Source of the DNA: Dimorphilus gyrociliatus | Taxonomy: Eukaryota > Annelida > Polychaeta > Dinophilidae | Reading direction: 5' to 3' | Length of the DNA stretch: 64,000 bases | NCBI GenBank assembly: GCA_904063045.1 | Contig: CAJFCJ010000014.1 | Coordinates: 1,857,643 to 1,921,642 of the forward strand | The notes under the pieces: generated by a model | The model's database searches: none | Told to the model about the DNA's origin: nothing | The model's input: only the letters and a program-made list of their open reading frames with translations | Part shown: positions 10,593-22,989 of the stretch, in pieces | How positions within the stretch are numbered: the stretch's first letter is position 1 | Layout: every line of letters starts with the position of its first letter | Program-made: the position numbers and the translations under genes

Positions 10593-13500
10593 ATGAATAT
10601 GAATACTATATTGGAAGTACCCGAAATTCAAGTTGAGGAAGAAGAGTATGATTCCATCGGAAGATTAGACTCTGTAGATCTTACAAGAAGGAGTTCCATG
10701 CAGTTATCAACAACGTCTAAAGGTTCTAGTAATAGTCTATGGCATGGAAGACGTAGAAGTCGTTCTGCTAGATTAGCTAGAGTAGGGTTATTTTCTTCCA
10801 AATATTGAGATAGAAGTAAATAGTAATTCTTAAATAAATTAATTAGGCAAGGATTATAGCGTTGAGGAACTTTAAAAGAGCAGTAATTGTTGTCAGCTCT
10901 TGTTTATTCTGGTGTAAAACAAGCCACAAAAGGTAGGAAAACATTTACGCAAATTAACTTCAAAGGGATACCGATATTTATAAAACAATTCATTCGCAAC
11001 AGAGTAGAAGAATTTAAAGATCATATGTTATCTTTAAAACAAGTACCAGGAGATGCCGATGAAATAGAAAATGAAGATTTACTCTTTAATCCTAGTCATT
11101 TTAAAGCAAAACGTCTAGTTAGTTTTTAGAATATTAATTAATGAATTAACTATAATGATAACATTTCTTCTATAAACAACAGCAAAAAATATCTCAAGAA
11201 GCCAAAAGAATATTACAGATGCATATGAATGATAGAACTGAAAAAGAAATTCAATTTGTAAATAGAAATATTAGCCTACATATTTTATAGTTTATATATA
11301 AATGTTACTTAATTTATCGTCAATGTATCAGCTACAAATTGCTTTAAGGAGGATAAAAGCTTTTGCAGCCTATCCGCAGAGAATGCAACAATTATTATGC
11401 AAAGCAGCTTGGTACGAATGGTAAATATATATATATATATATATAAATATATATACATATATATAAATATACTGTATATACTATATGAAATAAATAAAAC
11501 ATTCATTAGTATAAGTCATTGATTCAAAGAGATGCAAAAATAATATCTTTATAGTTATGATACTAAGAGGGCCATTGTTCGACAAGGACATCCTCCTCTT
11601 GCCTTTTATTTCATTCTATCTGGATCTGTAGCTGTTACAGTTATGGAAACAACACAAGCTGTAACAAGAACGCTTTGCTTTCTTTATAGAGGAATGCAAT
11701 TTGGAGTTTGTCATCAATTCGATTATAAAATGTGAAAAAAATTCGATAACGTTGAATATGTCATTTATTTCAGGAACTTGCTCTTTTAACTCATTCAAAG
11801 AGGCAAACTACTGTGATCAGTAAGACTACAGTTGAACTGTTATGCATTTCGAAATTTGTGCGTTTCTTTTTCCTTGCCTTATTAATAATCTCTTATTTTA
11901 TCTTATTATTTAAGGATTTTGAAGAAATCTTCATGTCTGGAGGATTAAAGAGCGTCTTAGACCCGGATCATAATAAATTTATTAAGTAAAGTTTTTTGTT
12001 TAAAAAGCTTTATATATTAATCTTAATTGTTTGTCATTCCATTTAGAAACATTTCATTCCTAAAGGGCTGGCCTATTAGGAGATTATCCGAAGATCCTAA
12101 GGCTTGTATGTTCCATTATTTTGCGTGAGTATTCTATCAAGATGGTTAGATTGTTGGATTAAAATCTTTGATCTAAATATTGAATAATACTATACTATAG
12201 ACCTGGATACATTCTTGTCAAGGATAGCAACCTTTCAGATTGGATATTCGTTGTTAAATCCGTAACGTTTATACTACAACGGTATTATCATTTCAATAAT
12301 CTGTAGTTTTATTAGGGTAGCGTCTCTGTTCTCAAGAAATTACAAAGAGTTGATGTTACTTTTAAAAAAAAAGGTTGGAATATTCATATGCTTTTGTCAA
12401 TAGTTCAAATTTTTTTGATATAAAATTAGAAAGGAGAAATCCGAAAGATACGAAAGTAGACGACTTAGATGTTTATAAACTAGACCAAACTTCAATGTCC
12501 ATTTGTGCTGCTGATTATTTAAAAATGTCTTCTCAAAAATTACCTCAAATTACACGTCAAAATAGTACAGTATTGCTGAGGAAGCCCGCTGATAAACCAT
12601 TGAGGGATAATGTGGATTTAGAGATATTTTTGGACAGAACTCTTCCTGGAATGCATTCGCATGATGATCGATTAGGAATTGTTAATTACGATGAGTGAGT
12701 CATATTTCCCTTTTTCTTTCATATACACTGTGTATAAATTATATCCCGTTAGGATAATCGACAAACATAAAAGAAGAGTTCAAAAATCGGAAACAATTAT
12801 CGAAAATGATGGAAATGATAATAATGGCCTACTTTCTCCACAATCTTCTTGCATTTCCCTACCTCCTGTAAAAACTGCAAAGGTTCCTATATATTTTACA
12901 TTTTACATGAATATTCATAATCATTAACGAATAGGGAGCATATTTTGCGCCTACAAAGAAAAAGTCAATAAGTAAGTTGTTTAAGAGTTCATTTGGAAGG
13001 AAAATAAAGAAAAAAGCTAAAAATGTTGTTTGTAAATATTAGTTAAGAAAGCGCTTGTAAATGTGCAAGCATGGCAACCCGATAGCGAAACTGCAGCGTT
13101 ACTTGGCAAACAAACTTTAACGGAACATTTACAAACATCAACCATAAGCGATAAGGAATTAACACCTGCAGATTTAGATCCAACATTTATAGTAATACAA
13201 GTATTAGAAAGATCTCAATTTTTCGTAAGACTATTCTATATACAGTATATTATATTATAATTAATATATTAAGATGATTTGAATTTTTAACTACTAGGGC
13301 GTTGCTCAGGCACTATTTACCGAACCACAGCCTAGCCTAAGTTTAGTTAGTAATGGAGCCGAGTGTATAATGATTAAGAAATCACTCTATTTGAAATATT
13401 GTAGCGAAGAGAAGAGAAGAAGTCTAAGAGAATCGGTATTTATAAAAATTCTAAAGAAATTGATTTACTTTAGTTATTAAGAAATTTTTGTTCAAACAAT

Positions 13501-13685
13501 AGGAAGTTCGTTTGCCTAGTGACGAAGAATTACAAGAGCAGTTAAAGCAAACTATACAATGGGAATATCATAGAGCTAAAACCTATAAGAAATGCGTTGA
13601 AAAGCAAAAGAAGAGAACGAAGTTAAAGAAACAATTTGCTAAAAGCCATGCAGGTGAATATAACTTTAGAATTGGACCTGTTTAA
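10593..13685 (+). CDS. Cyclic nucleotide-binding domain protein, CNBD2-like
   Basis: Seventeen exons in consistent phase: 10593-10781, 10847-10932, 11003-11117, 11183-11257, 11332-11420, 11555-11705, 11774-11857, 11915-11985, 12047-12124, 12201-12261, 12316-12373, 12430-12694, 12753-12882, 12935-12971, 13043-13224, 13298-13435, 13503-13685. They encode 663 residues. A basic RRRSRSARLAR head is followed by RIIALRNFKRAV, a motif seen in CNBD2 relatives. Then comes a cyclic-nucleotide-binding beta-roll: QRMQQLLCKAAWYE, IVRQGHPPLAFYFILSGSVA, FGELALLTHSKRQTTV. A second, partial roll follows (PGYILVKDSNLSDWIFVVKSGSVSVL). The tail is a basic coiled coil. Vertebrate CNBD2 is testis-enriched and linked to sperm motility. 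Ligand binding is not proven here. AATAAA lies at 13732. The stop is 59 bp from the stop of the next minus-strand gene. Confidence 0.82.
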
Positions 13686-13744
13686 AGCAAATGTATTATA
13701 ATATTTTTAATGAATATTCATGTATTCTTTCAATAAAAAAATAT

Positions 13745-14829
13745 TTAAATTGTTTCTTCCCTCTTATTGAAGATATGTTGGGAAAACTTGATATTAAAGA
13801 GTAGTGATTTTAAACAATCTCCATCTCTTCGTAGACATGTGCCACATATAGATTTGGATGAGTAGAGTAGGGTTAGACCAACAAAACCAACAATATGACT
13901 TATCCAGTTACTTAATATCACATTGTCCTTAAGGACGAATTCGTTCCAAGTAAGCCAAATAGCCCTCCAAAGTGTTATAGTAAAAGCATTAGATATGAAA
14001 CTCGTCGCACTATCTGTTACAATCACTCCAAATTTGGACAGATTATACTTTTTACATATATAATAGCCCAGATATTGACAGACAATCGACGTTAAATAAC
14101 ATGTAACTGATATAACATAAGTGAAGACAATAGATTTTCTGTATTCATCTGGATATAATTCAATATCTAACAAAACCCATAACCCTCTCCAATATGTCGT
14201 TATTAGGCCTATTATAACAATCACAGTATACAAGCAATCGCACAAAAAGTGTAGTTGAAACTTTGGTTCTGTTTGAAATGCGGTCACAAATCGAAAGAAT
14301 GAATGATCCTTTTTGTCCAAAGCAATCGAAATTGGACCAACGCCATTGTGCAATCTCATGCTACACATGAATAAAATGCCAAGAACGTAAGTAAACACAG
14401 CTGACTTTAGATTTACACCTAGGAAAAGCAGAAAGATTTCAACATAAAATCATTTGTAAAGAAGTTGCTAAGCGTAGAGAAAATGTAAAAACCTGAATGC
14501 ATATCCCATCCGTACCAGACTCCTCTCCATAAGCAAACGAATAGGATCCCAACGATGTAACTATGTAAACGACTCATAATAAGCCATAGAAACAGTGGAA
14601 TTCTAGTTGGGTTTAATTTTAAAAGTAGTATTTGCATAATATATATAATTATCAATCCAATTACTCCAATTGCCCAACACAACCATACATTTTGCGTTGT
14701 ATTCTCTCCAACATATTTGTCGATTAGATGCCATGTTCCCCTCCAAAACGATATTACGAGAGGAACAATTAAAAGTAACCAAACTAGATAGTCGATAATA
14801 ACGAACAGAGTTTTTTTAGAGCAGCTCAT
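13745..14829 (-). CDS. Fuseless-like multi-pass membrane protein
   Basis: Two exons, 14493-14829 and 13745-14418, joined in phase by a 74-bp intron with a weak GTTTTT donor, giving 336 residues. Eight hydrophobic helices are visible in four pairs. Each pair carries a (F/L/Y)WRxxW motif: FWRGTWHLID, LWRGVWYGWD, YWRGLWVLLD, LWRAIWLTWN. This pattern and the topology match the Fuseless family, known from Drosophila fuseless, an eight-pass protein that organises presynaptic calcium channels. The assignment is by motif memory without a search, so the family is likely but not certain. The 14830-15000 region upstream should hold its promoter. Confidence 0.65.
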
Positions 14830-16377
14830 AGCTATATATAAAAGTCAGATGTATTTGAAATAAATATACCTTTATACCTTATAACACATAGAAGATATAT
14901 AAGGATATATCGCTACTCTTAAGATGTATACATATTTATACAAGTACTAATTTTAATATATGTAAATATATGAGTATTGTACACTCCATTTATAAATCTA
15001 TATGTATATACTAGTATATACAGTATATATATATATATATAAATTTATTAATATTAGTATATTAACTAATAAATATTTCAAGAATAGAATCGATAATAAA
15101 TTTTTTTCACTATTGTGATCAAGGAAACAAAATCAGGTCTAAACTTTGAATGAAAAGCTATATGACTATGATTGATTTAGTTTAAAACTATTCAGTTAGA
15201 AAGTCTACATTATAGAAGACAGCTAGCTCTTATAAAAGTTACAATTTTAAACAGAGTATTTCTTTCGTTTTCTTTCGAGTTTTAAGGATCGTTTGATACT
15301 ATATTACGCAAACTAATATATAGATATGAATTTCTATACTACTTCTTCTATCCTGTATTTTGATTAAAATATTGTCGTTTGTGCAGATTACATAGATTGT
15401 ATATATTGATTTTGATAATTCTTGATACGCCTTCCCTCTCTCATTTTCTTCCTTTATGCCTTAATTTCTCCACATCACTTAATGCTTTGGCTCTATTTAC
15501 AAACGGTAAAAGCGAATAATAAAAAGTCTATTTAGTTGGTAAATTCGTAGTAGAAAAGAATATCTAAATATATTCATTAAGCATTTCTTTTTTCATATAC
15601 AAGAAACCATTTATTGAGACTTTAGTTAATATTTTAAGAAGAAATTTTCTCTATTAGAAACTGGTACAGAACTAATTAATTACTCTTACAGAGATTTTAA
15701 ATAAAAAGTCACAGTTCTCTGTATTGATCCGGGGTCTTAGATATGAATGAAGTGGGTTAAAATGGTGGACTAAACAGAGTTCATTAACCTCCATTACATT
15801 TCACCTTTTAATTACAACATTATACAATATTTATTCTAATAATTAAATAGGATAAATGTGTAACCAAAGTACTTACGCCCAAATATGTTGTTGTAAGTCG
15901 GCTATATCTTCCGATATCTGTCTATCTGGTTCTTTTTCTTTTTATCTCGATCGCTTTCTCCTTTATCTTGCATTAGTAATTTAATATACTAATTCAATAT
16001 AATACATTTTGAATAATTTGTAATTACACTATGTAGGTAGGTATACAAACATCTATATATATATATATATATGTACAGTATAATATCACTTTTATATATA
16101 TTTGTATGTATAGCATATAGCGTACTCTATAAATACTTAGAAAAAAGTAGGCTGACAAAGAAAAATTATAATTTTGCTGTACAAAAATGTGATCATTTAT
16201 AAAAGGGAGCCTAAGAGATGAATTCAACAGATAATAAAGATATTGATATTAAAGTTTAAACTCTGTTTATAATATTACAATCAATATATTTACAATTCTG
16301 TCAAATACAGTATTATGATTTTAATTTTTTTCCATTTAAATCAAATATGTCAACTTTATCATATTATTTCATAAAAA
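14830..16377. other. AT-rich intergenic region
   Basis: About 1.5 kb of AT-rich DNA between the Fuseless-like gene and the GPCR-like frame. It holds TA microsatellites (15015-15043, 16050-16075) and no open frame that resembles a known protein. A short possible first exon of the GPCR (ATG at 16218) lies near its right end. Confidence 0.5.
15015..15043. repeat. TA microsatellite with embedded TATACAGTATA
   Basis: A run of alternating T and A interrupted by CAG. Similar tracts occur at 28386-28412, 31808-31847 and others in introns and spacers. Confidence 0.85.
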
Positions 16378-17061
16378 GTGATTGTAATTATGAATTTATT
16401 AATATGTTTATACTGGAGACAACACTTGTTGAAATGGGACTTATTACTAATAATATTCATTTATAAACTTGCTGTTGGTTTCTCTGATTTTACATTTGCA
16501 TATTCAACATTAACAATGGCGAATGTTGTCTGTTTGGAAGATAGTTTGCTATTAAAAAACCACTTTTTTAAAGAAAGAATCAATATTGTTAGCACTCCAA
16601 GGATGGATGAACGTTTTACCGAAAATTGCCATTACAAAAGGAACGATAATGGTTCTATTATGATTGGAATTGTAATGATTCTGACACTTTTCTTAACATT
16701 TATGGTACTTGTATTCTGTTATACAAGTATCTATATTCATATCTATAAAAGATTGAAGAAGAACAAGATAAATTTTCTGTGTAATAATCAGGAAACACAA
16801 AAAAGAGATTTACTGTCAATAATACAACAAACAAGATCTGCAATGATGCTTTTAAATATAACATTGATATTTCTATTATCTTTGATACCGGGTTGGCTTC
16901 AAAGATTTCAACTTTATAAAATGAATCGGTATCTAAGCCATTTATTCTACGTAAATAACTCGATAAACATATTCATTTATTTAATATTTCATCAAAAATT
17001 TCGTCGTAATATCTTGAACTATTTAAACTACAAGTCTAAAATATACAGCAGCAGTCGCTAA
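16378..17061 (+). CDS. Rhodopsin-class GPCR, partial (TM4/5-7 recognisable)
   Basis: The open frame has TM5 (IMIGIVMILTLFLTFMVLVF), an intracellular loop rich in K/R (IYKRLKKNK), TM6 (MMLLNITLIFLLSLIPGW) and TM7 ending NNSINIFIYLIF. The last is a variant of NSxxNPxxY in which the Pro is replaced, followed by FHQKFRRNIL as helix 8. A Cys in a long second extracellular loop (RFTENCHY) fits. TM1-TM3 with the DRY motif were not found upstream. A possible N-terminal exon starting at 16218 and an extracellular-like stretch at 16314-16374 lie in a different frame. The gene is either incompletely resolved or a truncated pseudogene. The first ATG in frame is at 16390. Confidence 0.5.
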   Translation: MIVIMNLLICLYWRQHLLKWDLLLIIFIYKLAVGFSDFTFAYSTLTMANVVCLEDSLLLKNHFFKERINIVSTPRMDERFTENCHYKRNDNGSIMIGIVMILTLFLTFMVLVFCYTSIYIHIYKRLKKNKINFLCNNQETQKRDLLSIIQQTRSAMMLLNITLIFLLSLIPGWLQRFQLYKMNRYLSHLFYVNNSINIFIYLIFHQKFRRNILNYLNYKSKIYSSSR

Positions 17062-17484
17062 TGTTGCGAAAGCTATCATCTCTCATGATTCGTCCTAGCG
17101 CTATAAATATGTTTCATAGATACTCTACCGTATATATTTATACTGTATAAAGTTTAAATAAAACGAATCATCAATTAATATTTAAATTTATGCAAATTAT
17201 TCTCCTGAAAATGGGTTGTATGTGCTGTCAGATGAGAAAAAATTCAGGTTGTAGATTAAAAATAATTGCATTTTTTATTTTTAAGAATATTTTAGGATTT
17301 TCGGCATCATGTGATTTTGTTCCTAATTTTGAAATAAGATAGCGAAAAGGAGACGATAAATAGAAGAGAGAGAGTCAGGAGGAAACTCAATTACCAGTCT
17401 AAAAGCAAATCTTCTATTAAATATAAGAAGGAAGGAAATATAAATTACAGGTTCATTTATAAAAGGGCAATCTAATGGCAAAAC
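17062..17484. other. spacer, probable 5' part of the KY-like gene
   Basis: Short AT-rich spacer after the GPCR frame. It contains a purine-rich tract (17345-17385) and several AG acceptor-like sites. The missing first exon(s) of the following gene may lie here, but none could be defined. Confidence 0.4.
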
Positions 17485-18905
17485 TGAATAGTATTCCTTA
17501 GGCAGGCAATAATCGTCAGAGATGACCAGAGAATTAATTCACGCGTGTCTACTTTAGGAGACGAGAGAAATTTAATCGAACAATCCAGTTTACACCCTAC
17601 TATTAAAGATGATAATCGCTTATTAATTTCAAAAGAAGCAAATAGTAAAGGAAGCACCGATAGACAATCTACTCTAAATAATCCGCTAGAAAAAACTTCT
17701 TCCTCTCAACAGCCGAATAAAATTTTAGAAGGAGAAAATAGACCATCTATGAATGATTTAACAAATGGAAAAGAATTATTGAATCGTCAAACTACTGATG
17801 AAAAAAAGTCAGCTTATTCTGAAATAGCAAAAATCGTTGTCGATGCAGCCGTTGATGAATGTTCGAAACAACAAAATGAAGATAATCATTCAGTGGAGAG
17901 AATTGATGATAAAAATTTAGAAAAAGAAGAAAAAGAAGTGAAAGAGAATGAAAAGAGTCCAAGCATTTCGGAAAGTTCGTTAACATTGGCTTTTAAAGAA
18001 CACGATATAAACTTGACAAAATCACAAAAGGAAAGTAAACGAGTTGAAATTTTAGAGAAAAGTAAGCACGTTTTCAACTTATTAACTTCAAGTGAAACTA
18101 GAGAAAATGAAGCTGCAATTAAGAAATATTCAAATAAAATTGAAGAAGGAACATTATCTTGGGCGGAAGCTTATCAGAAAATATGTAGAACTATGAATAT
18201 TCCCTGTCTTATCATTGATGGTTATTTGAGGAATAATAAATTCAAAATTGGAGAGGATACTGAAGACAATATAAAGAACTTTAAACATCAATGGAATATT
18301 GTAAAATTAGATAGAAGGGATTATTGTCTGGTGGATAGTCAACTGGGAGCGCAAGAAGGTAAGATACTTGAATATGTACTTTTTCGCTTATCTTTTCATT
18401 CTTTTCCTCTCTACTACCTATCTCAAAAAAAGGTGGTCTAAATCCAGAAACATTCTACTTTAATGCTAATCCAAAAAGTTTTATATCATCTCATCTTCCT
18501 AACGAAGTTCATTATCAACTTTTAAAAGAGCCAATAACCTTAACCGATTTCCTCCTTCAACCTATATACACACCTTTCTATTATAGATACGAAATGAATA
18601 CTAATTATAATGATGGAATTATTGAATTTGATAAAATACTTAAATTCAAACTATTCAAACCGGAAAAATATAATTTTACATATCAAATTTATCTTCATTC
18701 AATTTCTGATATAAAAAAAGAAATCAATTATTTAAGATACGTTAAACAAGAGAAATTTGATAATAATTGCCAATTATTTACTATTCAACCCGTATTCTCC
18801 TCGTCATTCTTCTTTAAGATAAGGGCTAAGGAAACTAAAGAGAAGTTTGAAAATTTTAAAGATGTATGTGAATATAGGCTTAATTTTATTAAAAAAAATC
18901 ACTAA
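17485..18905 (+). CDS. Kyphoscoliosis-peptidase-like protein, catalytic Cys missing
   Basis: Two clear exons, about 17501-18358 and 18433-18905, joined in phase (74-bp intron). The 5' end is uncertain: the frame is open leftward to an AG near 17500 with no good ATG, so at least one upstream exon is missing. The first 170 residues are a charged, low-complexity region. The second part matches the transglutaminase-like fold of kyphoscoliosis peptidases: IPCLIIDGYLRNNKF, then FKHQWNIVKLDRRDYCLVD (family HAWN and D of the triad), then NPKSFISSHLPN and LLKEPITL. The family GxC(x)GY block that holds the nucleophilic Cys is GTLSWAEAY here, so Cys is absent while His and Asp remain. It is probably a non-enzymatic relative, of the kind found in cytoskeletal anchoring. 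Confidence 0.65.
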
Positions 18906-20029
18906 GTATCTGTTTTATTATAATAACATTCTACTTTCATTTTTATTGTTGTTGTTATTGTTATTGTAGATTAGCTAGAGTTATTAAGATTTGTATTTTA
19001 GTAGTAATAAATATAATGGAAAAGCTATTACGTACACACTCATAAATATTCATTACAAGCCAAATATCTCTCATAATTCCCCCTATCACAACAGAGAACT
19101 AAAATAGAATAATTCTTTGGGATAAACAGGTAACTGTTTGATGTGGCGCAGTAATCCTCATTTTCTATATATAGACAGTTTTATATCCATTAGAGCATTA
19201 ATCATAAAAGGATTAAATTGATGAGGGAAAGGGGGAAAATTGGAAATTAAAGTTTATTCACCTAGTATGATAATATACAATTAATTTGTACATAACTCGA
19301 AAGATTACTTAACCCTGTCTCCCTGCTGCTCTCCTCCTCCTCCCCTTCATCCTCTTCCCCTCTTCATCTACCTTTGCATAATCAAAATCAATAAGTCTCG
19401 CTCAAACAATCTTTAATGTACATCTTCCTAACATTACAAAGTAGCCGTTTAACTATTAACAAGTGTTATCTTAGTGCTTTTTAATTTATAAATAAATTAG
19501 CAAACTTTTAGCCTATAGTAATTCATTCTATTATCAAGAAGAAATAGAGTTTTAAAAACAAACACACACACACACTCACACATAAACACACTCATACAAA
19601 TTTGAATTTTCAACTTGCAAAAAAAAAACAAAAACAAAACAGTTCTTTATTGTTTTTTTTTCCTTTTTATGTAAACATTAAAGAAATAACGTTTTATAAA
19701 TATTAAGTAGCTACATAACTTTTTCTCCTACTTTTATAGACAAAATTAAATGAGACATTCATTTTATTTCATTTTGTCATTTATATACATTATATAAATA
19801 TTTATCTATATATTATATATAATAAACTATTAGCTAGAATATATTCTTTTTGTTGTGGAAATTCTTTAGAATGCCCTAATTACTAAGATTAGTGTAAAAA
19901 AGAAATTGCTTGTTATAGCTTATTACTCTGTAATTTACGTATAAAATTGAAATGCTTTATTCTTTTCACAGGACACGAACCAGTCTAACTACATTAGCAT
20001 AATTTTAGCAGACGGTGAGCAGAAGTAAA
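18906..20029. other. intergenic, with 5' UTR exon of the zinc-finger gene
   Basis: No coding gene is seen. It holds a TTG/TTA-rich tract (18949-18968), a CT-rich tract (19310-19372) and an AC repeat (19562-19580). An acceptor (TTCACAG, ending 19971) just before the next ATG shows that the zinc-finger gene has at least one upstream non-coding exon. Confidence 0.5.
19561..19585. repeat. AC dinucleotide microsatellite
   Basis: Alternating A and C over about 20 bases, in intergenic DNA. Confidence 0.85.
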
Positions 20030-21993
20030 ATGGAAGTATCTGGTAATCAAAAGGCTCTCTGTCGACAAAAACTCGGTAAAGCTTAGAATTTTTAAGACAA
20101 TATTAAATTTTGAGTAATATAGCATCAAGTAAGACATGAAATATTCAATAGAGAATTATGTCTCTGTAGAACTGGGAGTGTTTTGTTATCAACTAAAATC
20201 GGCTGCTCGTTGCTTTAGCGCCATATTGATTTGCATAGTTTTATGATTTTATCTGATCTGCGTAATAGCTGTCTTAAAGCTATTATAGTTTTGGATATCA
20301 TTTTCTTATTGAAACTTGTTATACTAATAGAAATTGTTTGGAAATAAGAATATAATTTGGCTTTTCTCGTAATCAGTTTCGTCTGCTGTCTCGTCTGCTT
20401 AGAAGACGATCTTACCGTTTTTAAAAAACATTTTAGAACATGAAAAAAGTGTCTTAAACAAAAGCTTATGAAATGATAAACTTTACCGAGTTCGTAGGCT
20501 GTTTTAATAATTGCCAAACCATCATCAGGCTAACATCCGAGTTGAGTTGGCCACTTGATATTAAAACGGTCTAAAATATTTTTTTGAAATAGTTGTATTA
20601 TTCCATAAAGTAATTTGCTGTATCCCCTTCCATAGAACCTAAAATAAAGCTGGAGGAAGATTCTGAAAGTGGTAGAGGATCTCCGACTCCTGCCTTAGAC
20701 GTTTTGGCTCACGTCGCCAGTGTTACGCTACACCAGGATGGTGTCGGGGGAAAGTGCATAAGTCGCCGTCAAGCTGGATCCTTAGAAACTTTGACATTTG
20801 AACAGTTGAAACGAGTTTCCGAGAAGAGTCTTGTTGCTTTATTCACCGAAACAACAGCCAATGAACTTTCGAAGCAATACTGGTCTCATTGCAGACTGCT
20901 TCCTGATTGTAATGTGTCTTATAACAGCTTTGGTGGAGATGCCAAGGCTAAATCCCTTGTAAAACAACATTTACTTGAACATATTGTAAATTTAAGCAAG
21001 AATCCCGAGGCAGCTAACATGACCTTTGAGCCCATAGCCGTCCGTAAACGTCGTGAATCTGAAACCAGAAAGTGTCGTAAGCAAAAACCTAAGTCTCCTC
21101 GAGCAAAGGTAAAGTTCGAAGAGGAAGATCATGGCTGCGAAATCATTGAAGACGACATTGATATGGATATTACATGTCACGATCACAGTTATACAGTAAT
21201 TAACAATTCTGTGAGGAATATACCGGATGTTCAGCAAACTGTAGAAATATACGATACCGAAGCCCCTCAAGACGGACCGGAAGTTACAGTTGATTCAATG
21301 GAGTCTAATTCCATACAATATGTCACTGTTGAGCAACAAGATAACGCTAATGTTGTTCATGTGGTTGTTGAGCAGGAACAAACAAAACGAGAAATTTATC
21401 CTCCTATGCCGAAATATGAAGTTGGAAGGAGTAGAACTATTGTGGAAATTGATGACGAAGATATCGATAATTTAGATGATGTTTTGGAAGGTTCAGAAGA
21501 ATGGACTCGGAGAATGGCATTGCGATGTATGAGGGATTTAAGGAATAAAAAGGATACCGATTTTGTTTGTCGAATATGCAAACCGGAGAAGAGATTTACT
21601 GCATCGGCAACTCTGCTTTATCACTACAGATCCCATGCTAAAATAAAACCATTTATCTGTTTAATTTGCAATTCAGCTTTCACTAGACAACACTCGCTTA
21701 ATTATCATATGCTCATTCACAATAACCAAAGTCGATTCACATGTCAAGAATGTGGAAGAAAATTCAGGCACCCCAGCCACTTCAGAGAACATAAGCGACG
21801 ACATACCGGGGAGACCCCATTTGAATGCGAGGATTGTGGTAGTAAGTTTAAAACTCGAAATACCTTTAAACGCCACTTGAAAACTCGTCATTCGAAAATT
21901 TTAACTCCTCATGGGGTAATTGGTTCTTCAAATGAGGTAGAAAACTACGAAGTTGAAGATGGAATAGCTGTTTTGACCACATCAAATTGTTAG
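20030..21993 (+). CDS. C2H2 zinc-finger transcription factor
   Basis: Two exons, 20030-20075 (ATG, 15 codons) and 20636-21993, phase-consistent, giving 467 residues. The N-terminal third has a conserved-looking region (LSKQYWSHCRLLPDCNVSYN, then VKQHLLEHIVNL) of unknown function. Next are a basic patch (RKRRESETRKCRKQKPKSPR) and an acidic stretch. Four C2H2 fingers follow at the C terminus: FVCRICKPEKRF..H..H, FICLICNSAF..H..H, FTCQECGRKF..H..H and FECEDCGSKF..H..H. The last two are joined by an HTGETPFE linker, typical of DNA-binding arrays. No specific orthologue recognised. The 560-bp intron is the longest coding intron in the window. AATAAA at 22567 is the likely polyadenylation signal. 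Confidence 0.85.
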
Positions 21994-22989
21994 TTTTGTA
22001 TAGAGCTGACATTGAACTGCTTAAATATTCAAAATAATTTTTTTTTTTTGGACTTTTTTTATTTGTACAACTAATCTCTTAGGCATTCTCTACTAGCAAA
22101 TAGAAAAAGAAAAAGACGCTAGATATCTTCTGTATCATAGATACTAATTCAGCTACATTTCGATTTTGTATGTGTTAAAATTATTTAGTTTATGCTATCA
22201 TTTATATAATTTTTATTTTCACGTATTTTTTCACATTATTTTCAATTATTATATTATTACTTATACGTTTTTTTTTAAATAAGATATTTTGAAACAGATA
22301 ATTTGTATAAAATATCTTTTCATCTCCTACCATTTTCTTTCAGTTGTTAGCTAAATGTGTTATATTCATCAGCTTTTTCAGTTAGTGTTATGCTTAGTAT
22401 TATTTTTTTTTAATTTCTTATTCTGTATTTCTTTTCATATTTTTTTTATTATATAAATTTGATAATGACAGATATATTATTTTTGTCATTATCAGTGACA
22501 AAGTTTGAAGAATTGATATTTTAATCGTAAAAAAACAAAATAATTTATTTTGTAATATATGTTATCAATAAAATCATCACGACCGTGTTTTCTGATTTCA
22601 TCTTTGTTACAGAAAATACACAATATACTGTATTTACTTCATTTAAACTTGTACTTAGCAATTTACAAAAAAGCACAGTGAGTATTATAAAGTACAAAAA
22701 TTGTTATTGTCAGGCCTTGTATTATGACAAATTCTCAGAATTAGTTTATCGGTCTGACTAAAATTTATCCACTTTTATCATTTTTACAATGCGTATAAAT
22801 TGTTTTTACAAAATTCTAATTACCATACATTTCAAATTAACGTAATATATATTTATACAAGTCTGCAACTGGAATTAATATAATTAAATTGCATAAATAC
22901 ATTTTGTTCAGTATTCCTTGTTCTTGTAGGATGTAGTAATACCCTATTAAGTAAATCACGATCATTGTCAAGGTCAAGATATATTCACG
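21994..22989. other. 3' UTR of the zinc-finger gene and HSD17B10 upstream region
   Basis: The first about 590 bases are very T-rich and end at AATAAA 22567, so they are probably the zinc-finger 3' UTR. The remaining 400 bp precede HSD17B10. I see no further gene. Confidence 0.55.

Noticed and set aside
12361-12429. apparent frameshift at a nine-A run in the CNBD2-like gene
   Set aside because: A 56-bp intron (12374-12429) restores the frame: G|GTTGG at the donor and TTAG|AA at the acceptor give ...KKKERRNPK in phase, so no frameshift is needed.
20215-20517. 100-residue minus-strand frame in the zinc-finger gene intron
   Set aside because: Low-complexity basic peptide with no start context or splice partners; it looks like chance within intron sequence.
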